Under the pieces are notes generated by a model, which was not told the origin of the DNA, ran no database searches, and saw nothing but the letters and a program-made list of their open reading frames with translations. This document shows positions 53,541 through 64,000 of a stretch of 64,000 nucleotides of DNA, piece by piece. The stretch is taken from assembly GCA_030544215.1 (NCBI GenBank), contig JARZZO010000002.1:76825150-76889149 (forward strand), in the 5' to 3' direction. How positions within the stretch are numbered: the stretch's first letter is position 1; each line of letters starts with the position of its first letter. A program made the translations under genes and the position numbers. This stretch comes from Zantedeschia hybrid cultivar (Eukaryota > Streptophyta > Magnoliopsida > Alismatales > Araceae).

Positions 53541-55865
53541 TGTAACGACCCGCCACCCTATAATCGGGGATCCGATTACTAAATGGGTACCGAATCATTA
53601 ATTTGGGACCAAATCAGGATCTAGTAAGTCTGGGAAATAAATAATAAACTAAGCTAAACATTCACATCGCATTGAACTGAAATGAAAGTGCAGGAAATTG
53701 AAATTATTACAATGCGACTTGATTACAGCAAATAATTACATACTCCAGCTGAAAGGAAATAATTAAACATACAGGCCAGAAATAAATAACAACTACATCG
53801 GGGCATACCCCGGAACAACTGCCGAAGACGCACAACACACGGCCGCACACGCCGCTCTAAGTCTGCTGGGAGTCCTCACCTGAAAACCGCAGGGGTGAGT
53901 CTCAAGAACAAGACTCAGTAGGGATCCTTCGATCCCCACTGCCCACGCACACACCCACGAGTGTAAAGTACAGCTAACGGTGAAGTAACACGTGTAGTGG
54001 CAGGTACAATTCCTAATTCTCTACGTGAGAAGACATGCAATCGCAGTTATAATAATCATGCACATTCTAAACCAGCCGTTAGAAAATCTACAACCGTCAT
54101 CTCGATAGAACTCGCCGACTGTGCAAACAACGGTGGGGAAAACCTCGACCCGCTGAGACCAAGGAATAGCCCCTCGGATAGCACGCTCGCTACTCCGGCC
54201 CCACTGGCTCAGGTGACTACCCCTTCCCCCAGCATGAGTGACTCTCCGAATGTACCACTCCGACACCGGTACTAGCTGACCCCGGGGTTCACCAGGTGAC
54301 CCTCTCTCACTAGGCGTCACCCCGCCCACGCCCCCACCGGCGCTGTGCTCACGCCCCCACCAGCACAGGGTGATAAAGTGCTACAATGTCACTCCAGGTC
54401 CACAGTAACTGAAAACCCAACACAGTGCGATCCGGTCACGTGAAAAGCCCGCGATCGCATAACACACATAGAACCATCCGATCATAAGAAACCCATCTCT
54501 TTCGGGTGCACTAAAACATGTGCTAATCATCTATCTAGCAGTATAAACACGTTTTACTGGCATGCATTAGTGAGATTCTGTCTTGAATCGCGTCGACCAA
54601 GGTCGACGCCATTCAAGCTCCAATTACAGGTCTATATAAATCAGTCTTCAGAATCTGGCCTTAAAAGGCGTCGACCCTCATGGTCGCCTTTTTAAAAGGC
54701 GTCGACATCCTCAGACGCCATTCAACACCGAAATCCGGAATTCCCAAGGCCTTATCCAAGGGATTTCTGTGGTTAAAACGCGTCATGGATGCCTGACGCT
54801 GTTCAAAAACGCGTCGTTTACCCATGACGCCTTTCAGCCACAGAAACCCCAACCTGGCAAACTGTCTGTCAGTCAATTCCCGTCTAAAAGGCGTCGTGAT
54901 GGCCCGACGCCCTTCAAAAAGGCGTCGTCCATGCACGACGTCTTTCAGCCCCGGGAACCAGGAACGCCCTAAACCCGAGGGCTCCCTTTTCAACCCTAAA
55001 TAACCCCAAAAATCATACAAACTGGAGGGAAACGAAGAGCAAGACAATTCATAGGCAAACACCCCATAGAGATCCTAAACAATGTCATTCTAACCCCCAA
55101 AAAAAACGAAGATCTACCACATGCATATTGAGGAAAACATGATTTTGAACACAATGCCACGGAGAACGTCACCCTACCGGACACTCGAACTCCTCAAGCT
55201 CCACGCCGTTCACCCTTCTCGCCCCACGCCGCCGCCGGTACCGCCGTGTCGTCCTAGCTCCACCGTGACGTCGGCCGCCGTCCGGAGAGTAGAACGCCGC
55301 AGTGGAAGTGGAGGTGGTAGTGGTATGAGTTAGGTAGAGGATGGAGTGGAGGGAGAGGCGAAATGGTGGGAGGAAAAGAGGGAGGAGGAGGTGGCCGCCG
55401 CCGGTCGCCGGAGGAGGAGGAGAGAAGGAGAGTAGGAGAAAATGAGGGAAAGAAGGAGGGCTCACGGGGTTAACCAGAAACTGGCTAAAACGCGTCGACA
55501 TCTACGGACGCCAATCAGGTGATGTGACGGCCGCTCTGACAAGATTCTGAAACGCGTCGTCCTACACAGACGCCATTCAGACAACTTGTCAGGGCCGAAC
55601 TCTAACACACCCAGAGTCGCAGTCTGAAAGGCGTCGTCCTTCGCAGACGCCGTTCAGACGATCTGACAGGGCCGTACCCACGTGGCCCAAGGCCAACCCC
55701 CGCGGCACCCACGTGGCAGCACCTGAAACGCGTCTGCCAAGGTGGACGCCGTTTAAAACGCGTCGCCAGGTCCTGACGCGATTCAACTCAGAACTTCGCC
55801 CCCCACAAGGGTGAGAACAACAGGGTCTGACCCGAATACCGGATCCGAAAGTCTCGATCCTTACA
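53541..55865 (-). repeat. 5' LTR of element A
   Basis: 2325 bp, same length and almost the same sequence as the 3' LTR. Differences noticed include CCAAATC versus CCAAACC, CGACTTG versus CGACTCG, a three-base cluster near 55081, and one G/A change near 55604. It drives transcription on the minus strand. I could not place a confident TATA box. Hairpin clusters lie at about 54582-54948 and 55486-55786. Confidence 0.97.
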
Positions 55866-58127
55866 TCCCAACTCTAAGTCATGAGTGGGATAGTTTTCCT
55901 TATGCTTCTTCAGCTGCCTAGAAGCATAGGCCACAACCTTACTATGCTGCATCAGAATTGCACCCAAACCTCGACGAGATGCATCGGAGTAAACCACAAA
56001 TCCACCTGAACCAGATGGAAGCACCATAACTAGATCCGAAGTCAGACGAGCCTTCAATTCAGCGAAACTCTGCTCGCACTCTTTGCTCTACACGAAACGA
56101 ACACCTTTACGAGTCAACCTCGATAAGGGAGTTGCTATTGAAGAAAAATCCTGGACAAACTGTGTGTAATACCCTGCTAACCCCAGGAAACTCTTGATCT
56201 CAGTCACTGTTGTCGGTCTGCCCCAGCTCAACACTGCCTCAATCTTGGCTGGATCTGCAGTAATGCCATCTCCAGAAATGACATACCCCACAAAGTGCAC
56301 CTTATCTAGTTAGAATTCATACTTGCTAAACTTGGCATAGAGTTGGTACTCTCTTAGAACCTACAATATCACCTGAAGATGTATGGCATGCTCTTCCTCA
56401 GAAGAAGAATATATCAAAATATCATCTACAAACACCACCACAAATTGATCTAGGTAGGCATTGAAGACCCGGTTCATTAAATCCATAAAAGTTGCCGGAG
56501 CATTGGTCAAGCCGAAAGGCATAATCAAAAGCTCATAATGCCCGTACCGAGTCCTAAAAGCCGTCTTACTCACATCAACCTCATGGATCATCATCTGGTA
56601 GTACCCTGATCTCAAGTCAATCTTCGAGAATATCTTGGCAGACTGCAACTGATCCATCAAATCATCGATTCTCGGAAATGGGTACTTATTCTTTATAGTT
56701 ATTTGGTTCAGTTGTCAATAATTAATGCACAGCCTTAGAGAACCATCATTCTTCCTAAGAAATAGAACTGGAACACCCCACAGAGAAGTACTGGGACGGA
56801 TAAAACCCTTATCCAGCAATTCCTGCAACTGCACTTTCAACTCAGCGAGTTCGGCCGAAGCGATCCGATACGGGGCCTTAGACAAGGGTGTCGTACCTGG
56901 TGCAAGCTCAATAGTGAACTCAACCTCACGCTGAGGAGGAAGGCCAGGCAACTCCTCAAGAAACACATCAACAAAGTCACAGACTACAAGTATCTCCCAA
57001 GGACTGGAACCACTACTAACACTAGCTACAACTACCGAGGCAAGGAAAACCTCACAGCCACCAACAAGCAATCTCTGGGCCTTAAGAGCATAAATAAGAA
57101 TACCACGAGAAGAGAGCCTAATACCTTGGAAGTAGAAGGCCGGGATACCCGGAATGGAGAAACGCACCCTCTTCCTGTGGCAGTCCACCTTGGCATAATA
57201 AGCCTCCAATCAGTCCATACCCAAGATGACATTAAAGTTACGAATGGCAAGCACAACTAGCTGGGCAGGTAACTCGTGACCCTCAATGGTCAAGGGAACC
57301 TCACTCAAACAGTTATAAGACAACATGAAATCCCCAAAAGGAACCTCAACCATCAATCTATTAGATAACTCATCAACGGGTGCAGAAGGAATATCTACGA
57401 ACTGCTCAGAAATAAAGGAATGCTAAGCATCCGAATCAATCAACACATGCGCGGAGTTCTCAAGGACAGAAAGTGTATCTTCCACCAAGTTGGATGCACG
57501 AGCCTCCTTCCTGGTGATAGTAAGAACTCTCCCCTAAGTCCTCGGCTTCTTCTGATCACCCAGTCCCTGCCCCTGACCATGCCCCTGCGGGTAATACCTC
57601 GCCAAATGGCCCTACTGGACACAAGTATAACACCTCCCGAAAAATGCAGGACACTGAGTCCCACGGTGAGTACCACCACAATGACAGCAAGCTGCCGGAA
57701 GCCTTTGAGCTGCCTCCTGCTGAGCACTGGACACCGACTGACTCTGTTGGCTCGGCCTGGGTCTGCTACTACCGTTGCTGCCACTGCTGCCGCCACCACC
57801 TCGGAAGAACCTCCTGAATTTGGACCCGAGTGAAGAAGATCCCGATCTAGACGAAGGAGTTGCTGCTGTTGTCTTCCCCTTGCCGTAAGTCGGCCCTTGA
57901 GTAACCAGTCCCCTCTCCCGAGCCGACTGATCATGCTGTGCCTCGACTACCGCGGCACACTTAAATGCTGACGCCAAGTCTGTACAACAGTGGGACGCCA
58001 CAAAACTCCTCAAGTTGTACCTCAGTCCATCCACGAACCTTTCAGTCCGACGCCCTCCGTCTTCTGAAATAAAGGGCACGAACCTCCCAAGCAAAGCAAA
58101 TTTCATCGGATACTCGAGCATTGTCAT
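55866..58127 (-). pseudogene. Gag end, protease, RT and RNase H of element B
   Basis: Pieces in order on the minus strand: gag C-terminal part with degenerate zinc knuckle (58127-57612), protease region and start of RT (57209-56715, RKNDGSLRLCINY), RT palm with VVFVDDILIYS (56660-56361), RT-RNase H connection (56300-56088), and RNase H start GGFVVYSDASRRGLGAIL (56057-55866). Nonsense codons and frameshifts occur at every boundary. The A insertion ends it within RNase H. Confidence 0.9.
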
Positions 58128-60300
58128 TGTAACGACCCGCCACCCTATAATCGGAGATCCGATTACTAAATGGGTACCGAATCATTAATTTGGAGCCAAA
58201 CCAAGATCTTGATGAGTCTGGAAAATAAATAATAAACTAAGCTAAACATTCACATCGCATTGAATTAAAAAGAAAATGCTGGAATTAAATATTATTACAA
58301 TGCGACTCAACTCAGTAAATAATTACATACTCAAACAGAAAGGAAATAATTAAGCATACAGACTAGAAAATAAAATGACAACTATATCGGGACATACTCC
58401 GGAACAACAGCTGCTAGCGCACGACCCAAAGCAACACTCTCCTCGCTACGCCAACTAGGAACCCTCACCTAAAAACTGCAGGGGTGAGTCTCATTGAAAA
58501 TAATCAGTAGGGATCCTTCGATCCCCACTGCCCACTCACGCACCCACTAGTGCAGCAACACAAATATAGATAATTTAAGCAAGTAAGGCAGTAAACATAA
58601 TACCTAGATTTCGATATAAAACACATGTATTCGAAATATAACATGCACAATTCTGAAACCATTCTACCACGGAGCCCACAACCAGCGTCTTGGCAAAACA
58701 TGCCAACCATACGACCGAACGCGAGAAACTTCGACCCATTGAGACCAAATAGCAACCCCTCGGATAGCGTGTTGGCTACTCCGGCCTAACAGGCTCCAGG
58801 TGGTTCTGCTTCCTCCAGTACGAGTGACACTCCGAATGTACCACTCCCACACCGATTGACACTCCGAGCGTCACCCCGCTACTCCCACACCGGCGCCGTG
58901 TCACTCCCACACCGACACAGGGTGCCTAAGTGCTAACAACTGTCACTCTAGGTCCACGATCGCACAAAACACAATACGGTGCGATCCGATCACATAGAAT
59001 CCATCGCAATCGAGTATATTTTTAAGCATGCAATTAACTAAACTATCTAACAATGTAAACACGTGTTAATTGTAGGGATTAATGGAATGCTGGCTTGAAT
59101 AGCGTCGCCCAAGGCCGACGTCATTTAAGCTTCATAAATTGGTTCATGTGAAATCTGGTCTTGGAAGAAGGAGTAAAACGCGTCGTTCAACAAGGTCGCC
59201 GTTTAAAACGCGTCGCTGTCCCTAGTCGCCTGACAACGACAGAAACAGAGACATACTTCGGGGTGATCTAACTTAAAACGCGTCGAGTATGGAAGTCGCC
59301 GTTCAAAAGGCGTCGCTATCTCTGGATGCTCATCAGTCCAGAGATAGAGTTTGTTATTGGGTTAAATCGCGTCGCGGGTGGAAGCCGCCTTTCTAAAAGG
59401 CATCGTTGTCCCCTGATGCCATTTAACCCTCACATACAGGTTCTTCCTCCGTCATCTCCCAATCCACGGGGTGGGATTTCCTCCTCCAAATCGTGTAAAA
59501 ATACTAAAAAAGTGGAGAAGGAGGAGAAGAAACTAAATACCCATTAAAACACCCAAATTCTTATTACATGCAATTAGTATTTTCACCCTAAGAAGATCCC
59601 TAAACATGCTCCAAAGTGGGAAAAACATGGTTTTTAAATGAAATACAACGGGGATCGTCACCCTATCGGTTACTTGAACTCCTCATAACTCCAAGCCGCC
59701 AACCCGCCTCGCCACATGCCGCCACCGATACCACCGTGGACACCGTTACTCCACCGAGACGTCGGCCGCCGTCCGGAGAGAAATGCGCTGCGGAGGAAGT
59801 GGTGGTGGTAGTAGAGGGAGTTAGGAGGTTACTGGAGTGGAGGGAGAGGAGGGATGGGGAGAGGAAAGTAAGGAGAGGGGGAAGGGGTTCGTCGGAGGTC
59901 GGAGGGGAGAGAGGAGAGAGAAGAGAAAGGAGAGATTGAGGGAAAGGAGGGAGGGTTCGCAGGGTCAAACAGAAGTTGGAGAAAACGTGTCATCCAAGCT
60001 CGACGTCATTCAGATTACAAGACCGGGCCGTACTCTGACAAAGAAGGGTCGTACTCTAAATGGCGTCGTCCATACAAGACGCCATTCAGACGATAAGACC
60101 GGGGTTGTACTCTTGTGCCCCAAGGCTAGTCCACGTGGTACAGCCTAAAACATGTCTACATTGATGGACGCCGTTTAAACCGCGTCGAGCAAACTTGACA
60201 CGAAAAGGAAACTAAGTCTCAGCCCTATCAGAGCCCAAATTAAGGAATCCGACTCCGAAAAACTGACTCGATAACCGGATCCGAAACCTCAATTCTTACA
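58128..60300 (-). repeat. Solo LTR inside gag of element B
   Basis: 2173 bp, TGTAACGACCCGCC...AATTCTTACA on the plus strand. Flanks are GTCAT (58123-58127) and ATCAT (60301-60305), a target duplication with one change; the intact gag of element A reads TGTCATGCTCCC at this place. It carries the family hairpins (for example 59096-59128, 59170-59240). The gag reading continues on both sides. Confidence 0.93.
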
Positions 60301-60800
60301 ATCATGCTCCCTTAGGTCAACTCCATAAATTCCTTCTCCTTGGCCTTCTAGACATGCCTAGGGAAGTACTGTGCATATAACTCCTTCACAAAGGTATCCC
60401 ATGGAATCTCTCTGAGATTCCTATCTGCATAAGACAAGCTCTTCAAAGTAGTCCACCAGTCATAGGTATCATCCTTCAACATGAAGGTAGCCAACGGAGT
60501 CCTCTCAACTGCCGCACAATCCATGGTATCGAAAGTCTTCGCTAACTCCTTCAACCAATGAACGACCTCATCAGGGTTGGGACGACTGGTAAAATGAGGT
60601 GGCTTCAGCTTTAGGAATTTCTCCAAGGCATTTGAAGGCCCTCCCTGAGCACTAGAATTTTCACTAGAGTCTCGAGTTTGATATCTAGTCATTGTATCCA
60701 TTATAGCCTCCATAAAACGCTCCATATTCGGCTTACCGGCCTAAGACCCACTAGGAACATCTCCCTGCTCCCTAATAACTGACACTCTTTTCCTACGAGC
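60301..60800 (-). pseudogene. Gag N-terminal part of element B
   Basis: The open frame 60725-60348 (125 residues) matches residues about 29-150 of the element A polyprotein (MEAIMDTMTRYQTRDSSE, KFLKLKPPHFTSRPNPDE, WWTTLKSLSYADRNLREIP). The true start near 60800 (ARRKRVSVIREQGDV-type sequence) is separated by a stop near 60741. It belongs with the fragment at 58127-55866, split by the solo LTR. Confidence 0.88.
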
Positions 60801-60959
60801 CATCTAATCGCCTACAATCACAAGAATCGAAAATTCTAATTAGAATCCAAAACTTATACTATCGCCATGCCTGTACGGAATAATGTATTTATTTGCTGAA
60901 ATTTCGGTATTGAACTTAGTTACTCATTTATTTGCCAGACCGAATACTCTGATACCAAT

Positions 60960-62813
60960 TGTAACAACCCGTCACCCTATAATCGGAGATCCGATTACTA
61001 AATGGGTATCGAATCATTAAAATTTGGAGCCAAACTAGAATCTCGATAAGTCTGGAAAATAAAAGAATTGTAAAGGAAGTGCAGGAATTAAAAATTATTA
61101 CAATTCAACTTGACTCGGTCAATAATTACATATTCCAACTGAAAAGAAGTAATTAAGCGTACATGCCTGAAAAGAAATAACAATTACATCGGGACATACT
61201 CCGGAACGATGGCTGCTGGCGCGTAACTCGAGACAAAAAACCTCATCACTACACCTGCCTGGAATCCTCACCTGAAAACCGCAGGGGGTGAGTCTCATCG
61301 AAATAGATTCAGTAGGGATCCTTCGATCCCCACCACCCACTCATTCACCCACAAGTGCAACAACACGAATAAAGGCAATTTAAATAAATAAAGCAGTAAA
61401 CACAATTCTGAAACCACTCCACCACGGAGTCCACAACCAACGTCTCGGCTAAACACGCAAACCACGTAGCCGAACGCGGAAAACACCGACCCACTAAGAC
61501 CAAACAGCAACCCCTCAGATAGCGCGTTGGCTATTCCGGCCTGACTTGGCTCAAGGTGGTTCTGCTTCCTCCAGTACGAGTGACACTCCGAATGTACCAC
61601 TCCCACACTGGTACTAGCTATACCCCGAAGTATATCAGGTGACCCTCTCTCTAGGCGTCACCCCACCACTCCCACACCGGCGTCGTGTCTCTCCCACACC
61701 GACACATGGTGCCTAAGCGCTAACAACTGTCACTCTAGATCCCGATCGCACAAAACATGTCACAGTGCGATCCAATCATATAGAAATCATTGACTTCGAA
61801 GTATGGTTTTAAGCATGCATTTTAACCAAACTATCTAACAATGTAAACATATGTTAATTACATAGATTAATGAAGTTCTGTCTTGAATCGCGTCGCCTGT
61901 GGCTGACATCATTCAAGACTCCTAAATTGATTCATATGAAAACTGGCCTCAGAATGGCCTAAAATGCGTCGTGCAAGATAGTCACCTTTTAAAAGGCGTC
62001 GTTGTCCCTAATCACCTAATCATGACAGAAACAGAATCAGGCCTCGGAGTGATCCGAACTAAATCGCGTCATGGGAGGCAGCTGCCATTCAAAATGGCGT
62101 CGCTGTCCCAAGACGCCATTTAGCGTTCGCTAACAGGTTTTTTCTAGCCTTCCGAGTACAAAAAGTAGAATTTCTTCCCAAAAATCCCCTAAACATGCTT
62201 CAAAGTAGAAAAAAATATAGTTTTAATCAAAACACAACGGAGATCGTCATCCTACCGGTTACTTGAACTCCTCTGAGCTTCAAGCCGCCGGACTGCCTCG
62301 TCACAAGCCGCCGCCGGTACCGCTGTAGACGCCGTTACTCTATCGGAACATCAGCCGCCGTCCGGAGAGCAATATGCCGCGGAGGAAATGGTGGTGGTAG
62401 TAGTGGAAGTTAGGGGAGGGGGGGGTGAGGGAGTAGAGTGAGAGGAAAGGAAGGAGAAGGGGAAGGGAGAGCGAAGGGTTCAAAGAGAGAAGAAGATGAG
62501 AGAAGTGAGGGAAAGGAGGGAGGGTTCGCGGGTTTAAATCGAACCTAGGTAAAACGGGCCATCCAATACCGACGCCGTTCAAGTGACAAAACCAGGGCCG
62601 TACTCTCGCGGCCCGAAATTGGCCCACGTGGCGTCCACGTGGTACCAACGTGGCACACTCTAAAACGCGTCCCCAAACAGGACGCCGTTTGAACCGCGTC
62701 GCACAAGCTCGATGCGATAAAGAACCTATACCCCAGCCCCTACATAGACCCAAACCAAGAGGTCCGACACCGAAACTGACCCAATAACTGAATCCGAAAC
62801 CTCAATCCTTATA
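60960..62813 (-). repeat. 5' LTR of element B
   Basis: Starts TGTAACAACCCGTC and ends CAATCCTTATA (the final TTACA has decayed). At 1854 bp it is shorter than the A LTR through internal deletions, one near 61055 where about 30-40 bp are lost. Decayed GCGTCG hairpins are visible near 61888, 61968, 62065 and 62655-62710. Copia C LTR resumes directly after it. Confidence 0.85.
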
Positions 62814-63482
62814 AATACATTGTCTACCCTGGCTAGAGAGTTAAGCATATCAATCCCAGAACATTCTCTCTCTTATTATCGAAGGCGGATGATCTCTTAT
62901 TGACTATAGAATTACCTTCGAGGGCATCTCCTTGAACCTGATCACTTAACTTATTGATATCTTATAGTTTAGGGATTCATTAGTCAAGGTCAAAGTTCGG
63001 AGACCTACCAACACAATATCCTTGGTGTCTCAGGTCTAAAGATCATCCACGCAACTGTGACAAAGAAATCGAGCTGGTTAGTAGTTAGGTAGATACTATC
63101 CAGCGATTCATGATTGGATCAATTCAGTGAACTCATTCGCCAATGAGTATCTACAGGTCCAATATAGTGTCTTACATAAGTGACTTATATGATCAGTCAC
63201 CCTCATCAAATGAGTTGAAGAAACCTGTACTAGTCTATCTGGATGTATAATATCCTTATCAAATATCTTTCGACTAAGAACAATTAAGAACACATGTTTA
63301 CAAGTCTTCATTCCCGTAATTATGATCTCATCATAATACGAAGACCATTGCACATATTCATAGACTTTATAGTGAAATGACAAAACAATATCGAATTATA
63401 TACACAATGAAATTAAGTCATTTTATTAATAACCGAATAATATATAGTACTTGATTAGTTTGGAGGCCATTTAATACTAACA
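62814..63482 (-). repeat. Copia C 3' LTR, second part
   Basis: Resumes with CTACCCTGGCTAGAGA, which matches the reverse complement of the younger copia LTR (CGCCCTGGCTAGGGA), and runs to ACTAACA. Blocks shared with the younger copia include GAACATTCTCTCTCTTA-type sequence, CTCATTCGCCAATGAG and the TGAGACCAGTCATC relative. Together with 40598-41465 it makes an LTR of about 1.5 kb. Confidence 0.87.
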
Positions 63483-63502
63483 ATTTCCCACTTGGACTAA
63501 AG

Positions 63503-64000
63503 TCAATCACCCTTATGTTGAATACCCATATTCTCTAGGTGACGCTCAAACACATTTTGAGACAATGACTTACTTAGTAGATCTGTTATGTTATTAGCTA
63601 AAGGAACCTTTTCCACCACGACATCTCCTAAATGTATGATTTCTCTGATCAGGTGAAAGTGCCTCATAATGTGCTTCGACTTCTGATGAGATTGCGACTC
63701 TTTCGCTTGAGCAATCGTCCCATTATTGTCACACAGTAGTGGGACGGGACCAGATATGCTACCTACCACACCAAGATCCCTGATGAACTTCTTTATCAGA
63801 CTACTTCTTTGGCGGCTTCAGCAGCAACTATACTCAGCTTCTATCGTCGAATCAGCAGTAGTTTTTTGCTTGGAACTTTTCCAGCTCACTACTTCCCCGT
63901 TAACTGTAAATACAAATCCTAAAGCTGACTTATTGTCATCCGGATTAGACTAAAAACTCGAGTCAGTATATCTTAGCAACTTCAAATCTCCTTCTTTATA
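63503..64000 (-). pseudogene. RNase H end of copia C, cut by window edge
   Basis: The frame 63769-63503 (88 residues) holds LLCDNNGTIAQAKESQSHQKSK, HIMRHFHLIREII and the C-terminal NVFERHLENMGI, the end of copia RNase H. Farther in (64000-63770) the upstream RNase H part (KSSKQ.TTADSTIEAEY) is visible in another phase, so at least one frameshift is present. The remainder of pol is outside the window. Confidence 0.9.

Larger units (their letters stand above)
46466..55865 (-). mobile_element. Intact Tekay-like chromovirus, element A
   Basis: 9400 bp, two 2325-bp LTRs, target duplication TCCCA (46461-46465, 55866-55870), primer-binding site, polypurine tract and one uninterrupted gag-pol frame. 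It inserted into the RNase H region of the related element B. Only about seven differences between the LTRs were noticed by eye (about 99.7% identity), so it is the youngest clear insertion in the window. It has everything expected of an autonomous element. Confidence 0.97.
43607..62813 (-). mobile_element. Dead Tekay-like gypsy element B, host of further insertions
   Basis: Read on the minus strand: 5' LTR (62813-60960), primer-binding site, gag start (60800-60301), solo-LTR insertion, rest of gag, protease, RT, RNase H (58127-55866), element A insertion, integrase and chromodomain region (46460-45088), truncated 3' LTR (45072-43607). The two LTRs share subfamily-specific bases (for example CAATTCAACTTGACTC), supporting one element. 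Several deletions and many stops make it non-functional. Its own target duplication in the copia LTR could not be recovered. Confidence 0.88.
40598..64000 (-). mobile_element. Minus-strand Angela-like copia (element C), cut by window edge
   Basis: The 3' LTR begins TGTTGGATTCG at 40598 and ends ACTAACA at 63482. It is followed by the polypurine tract (reverse complement AAGTGGGAAAT) and the 3' end of RNase H, read on the minus strand. A 21.3-kb block of gypsy sequence (41466-62813) splits the LTR, and the two LTR halves join collinearly relative to the younger copia LTR. The rest of the element lies beyond base 64000. Confidence 0.88.

Overview
The window is plant nuclear DNA, most likely from a monocot. 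The one host gene has a very GC-rich 5' half and a more AT-rich 3' half, a gradient common in commelinid monocots. Nearly everything else is LTR retrotransposon of typical plant lineages: Ty3-gypsy Tekay-like chromovirus, Ty3-gypsy Tat/Ogre-like, and Ty1-copia Angela-like. I cannot name the species. I recognise no tRNA, rRNA, CRISPR or bacterial-type feature.

Layout. 1-2340: unresolved, mostly AT-rich repeat debris. 2338-about 9330: a broken minus-strand Tat-like gypsy element (dual RNase H relic, RT, long linkers, protease, Gag relic, primer-binding site, candidate 5' LTR). About 9330-12540: AT-rich DNA with a 321-bp inverted-repeat element. 12540-36015: an old Angela-like copia element on the plus strand, cut into three pieces by a younger copia (17004-26438, target duplication GTCCC), a solo gypsy LTR (26449-28424, target duplication TGTAT) and a decayed gypsy element (about 28524-35184). 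36946-39042: the only intact host gene, an intronless minus-strand PPR-SMR gene resembling SOT1/PPR53 (chloroplast rRNA maturation). 39611-40298: a candidate hAT-type miniature transposon. 40598-64000: a minus-strand copia whose 3' LTR is split over 21 kb by a nest of related Tekay-like gypsy copies. That nest holds a solo LTR (41466-43606), a dead element B (43607-62813), a solo LTR inside the gag of B (58128-60300), and a complete element A (46466-55865; two 2325-bp LTRs, TCCCA target duplication, one 1501-codon gag-pol frame).

Element A looks autonomous: it has a Gag with CCHC knuckle, protease, RT, RNase H, integrase and chromodomain in a single open frame. The younger copia looks transpositionally recent (LTRs about 98% identical by eye), but most of its gag is missing and pol is interrupted, so it would need proteins supplied in trans.

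The least expected structure is a set of short hairpin arrays with conserved stems and changing loops in non-coding parts of several elements: GCGTCG-core stems in the gypsy A-family LTRs (about twelve per LTR), CTAATCTAA/TTAGATTAG stems and a repeated TTGTG...CACAA motif in the copia leader, and GGCCGTCTGA stems in the decayed gypsy LTR. The second most interesting point is the host PPR-SMR gene, which has a 39-residue repeat that looks like two fused repeats, and altered residues in both SMR signature motifs.
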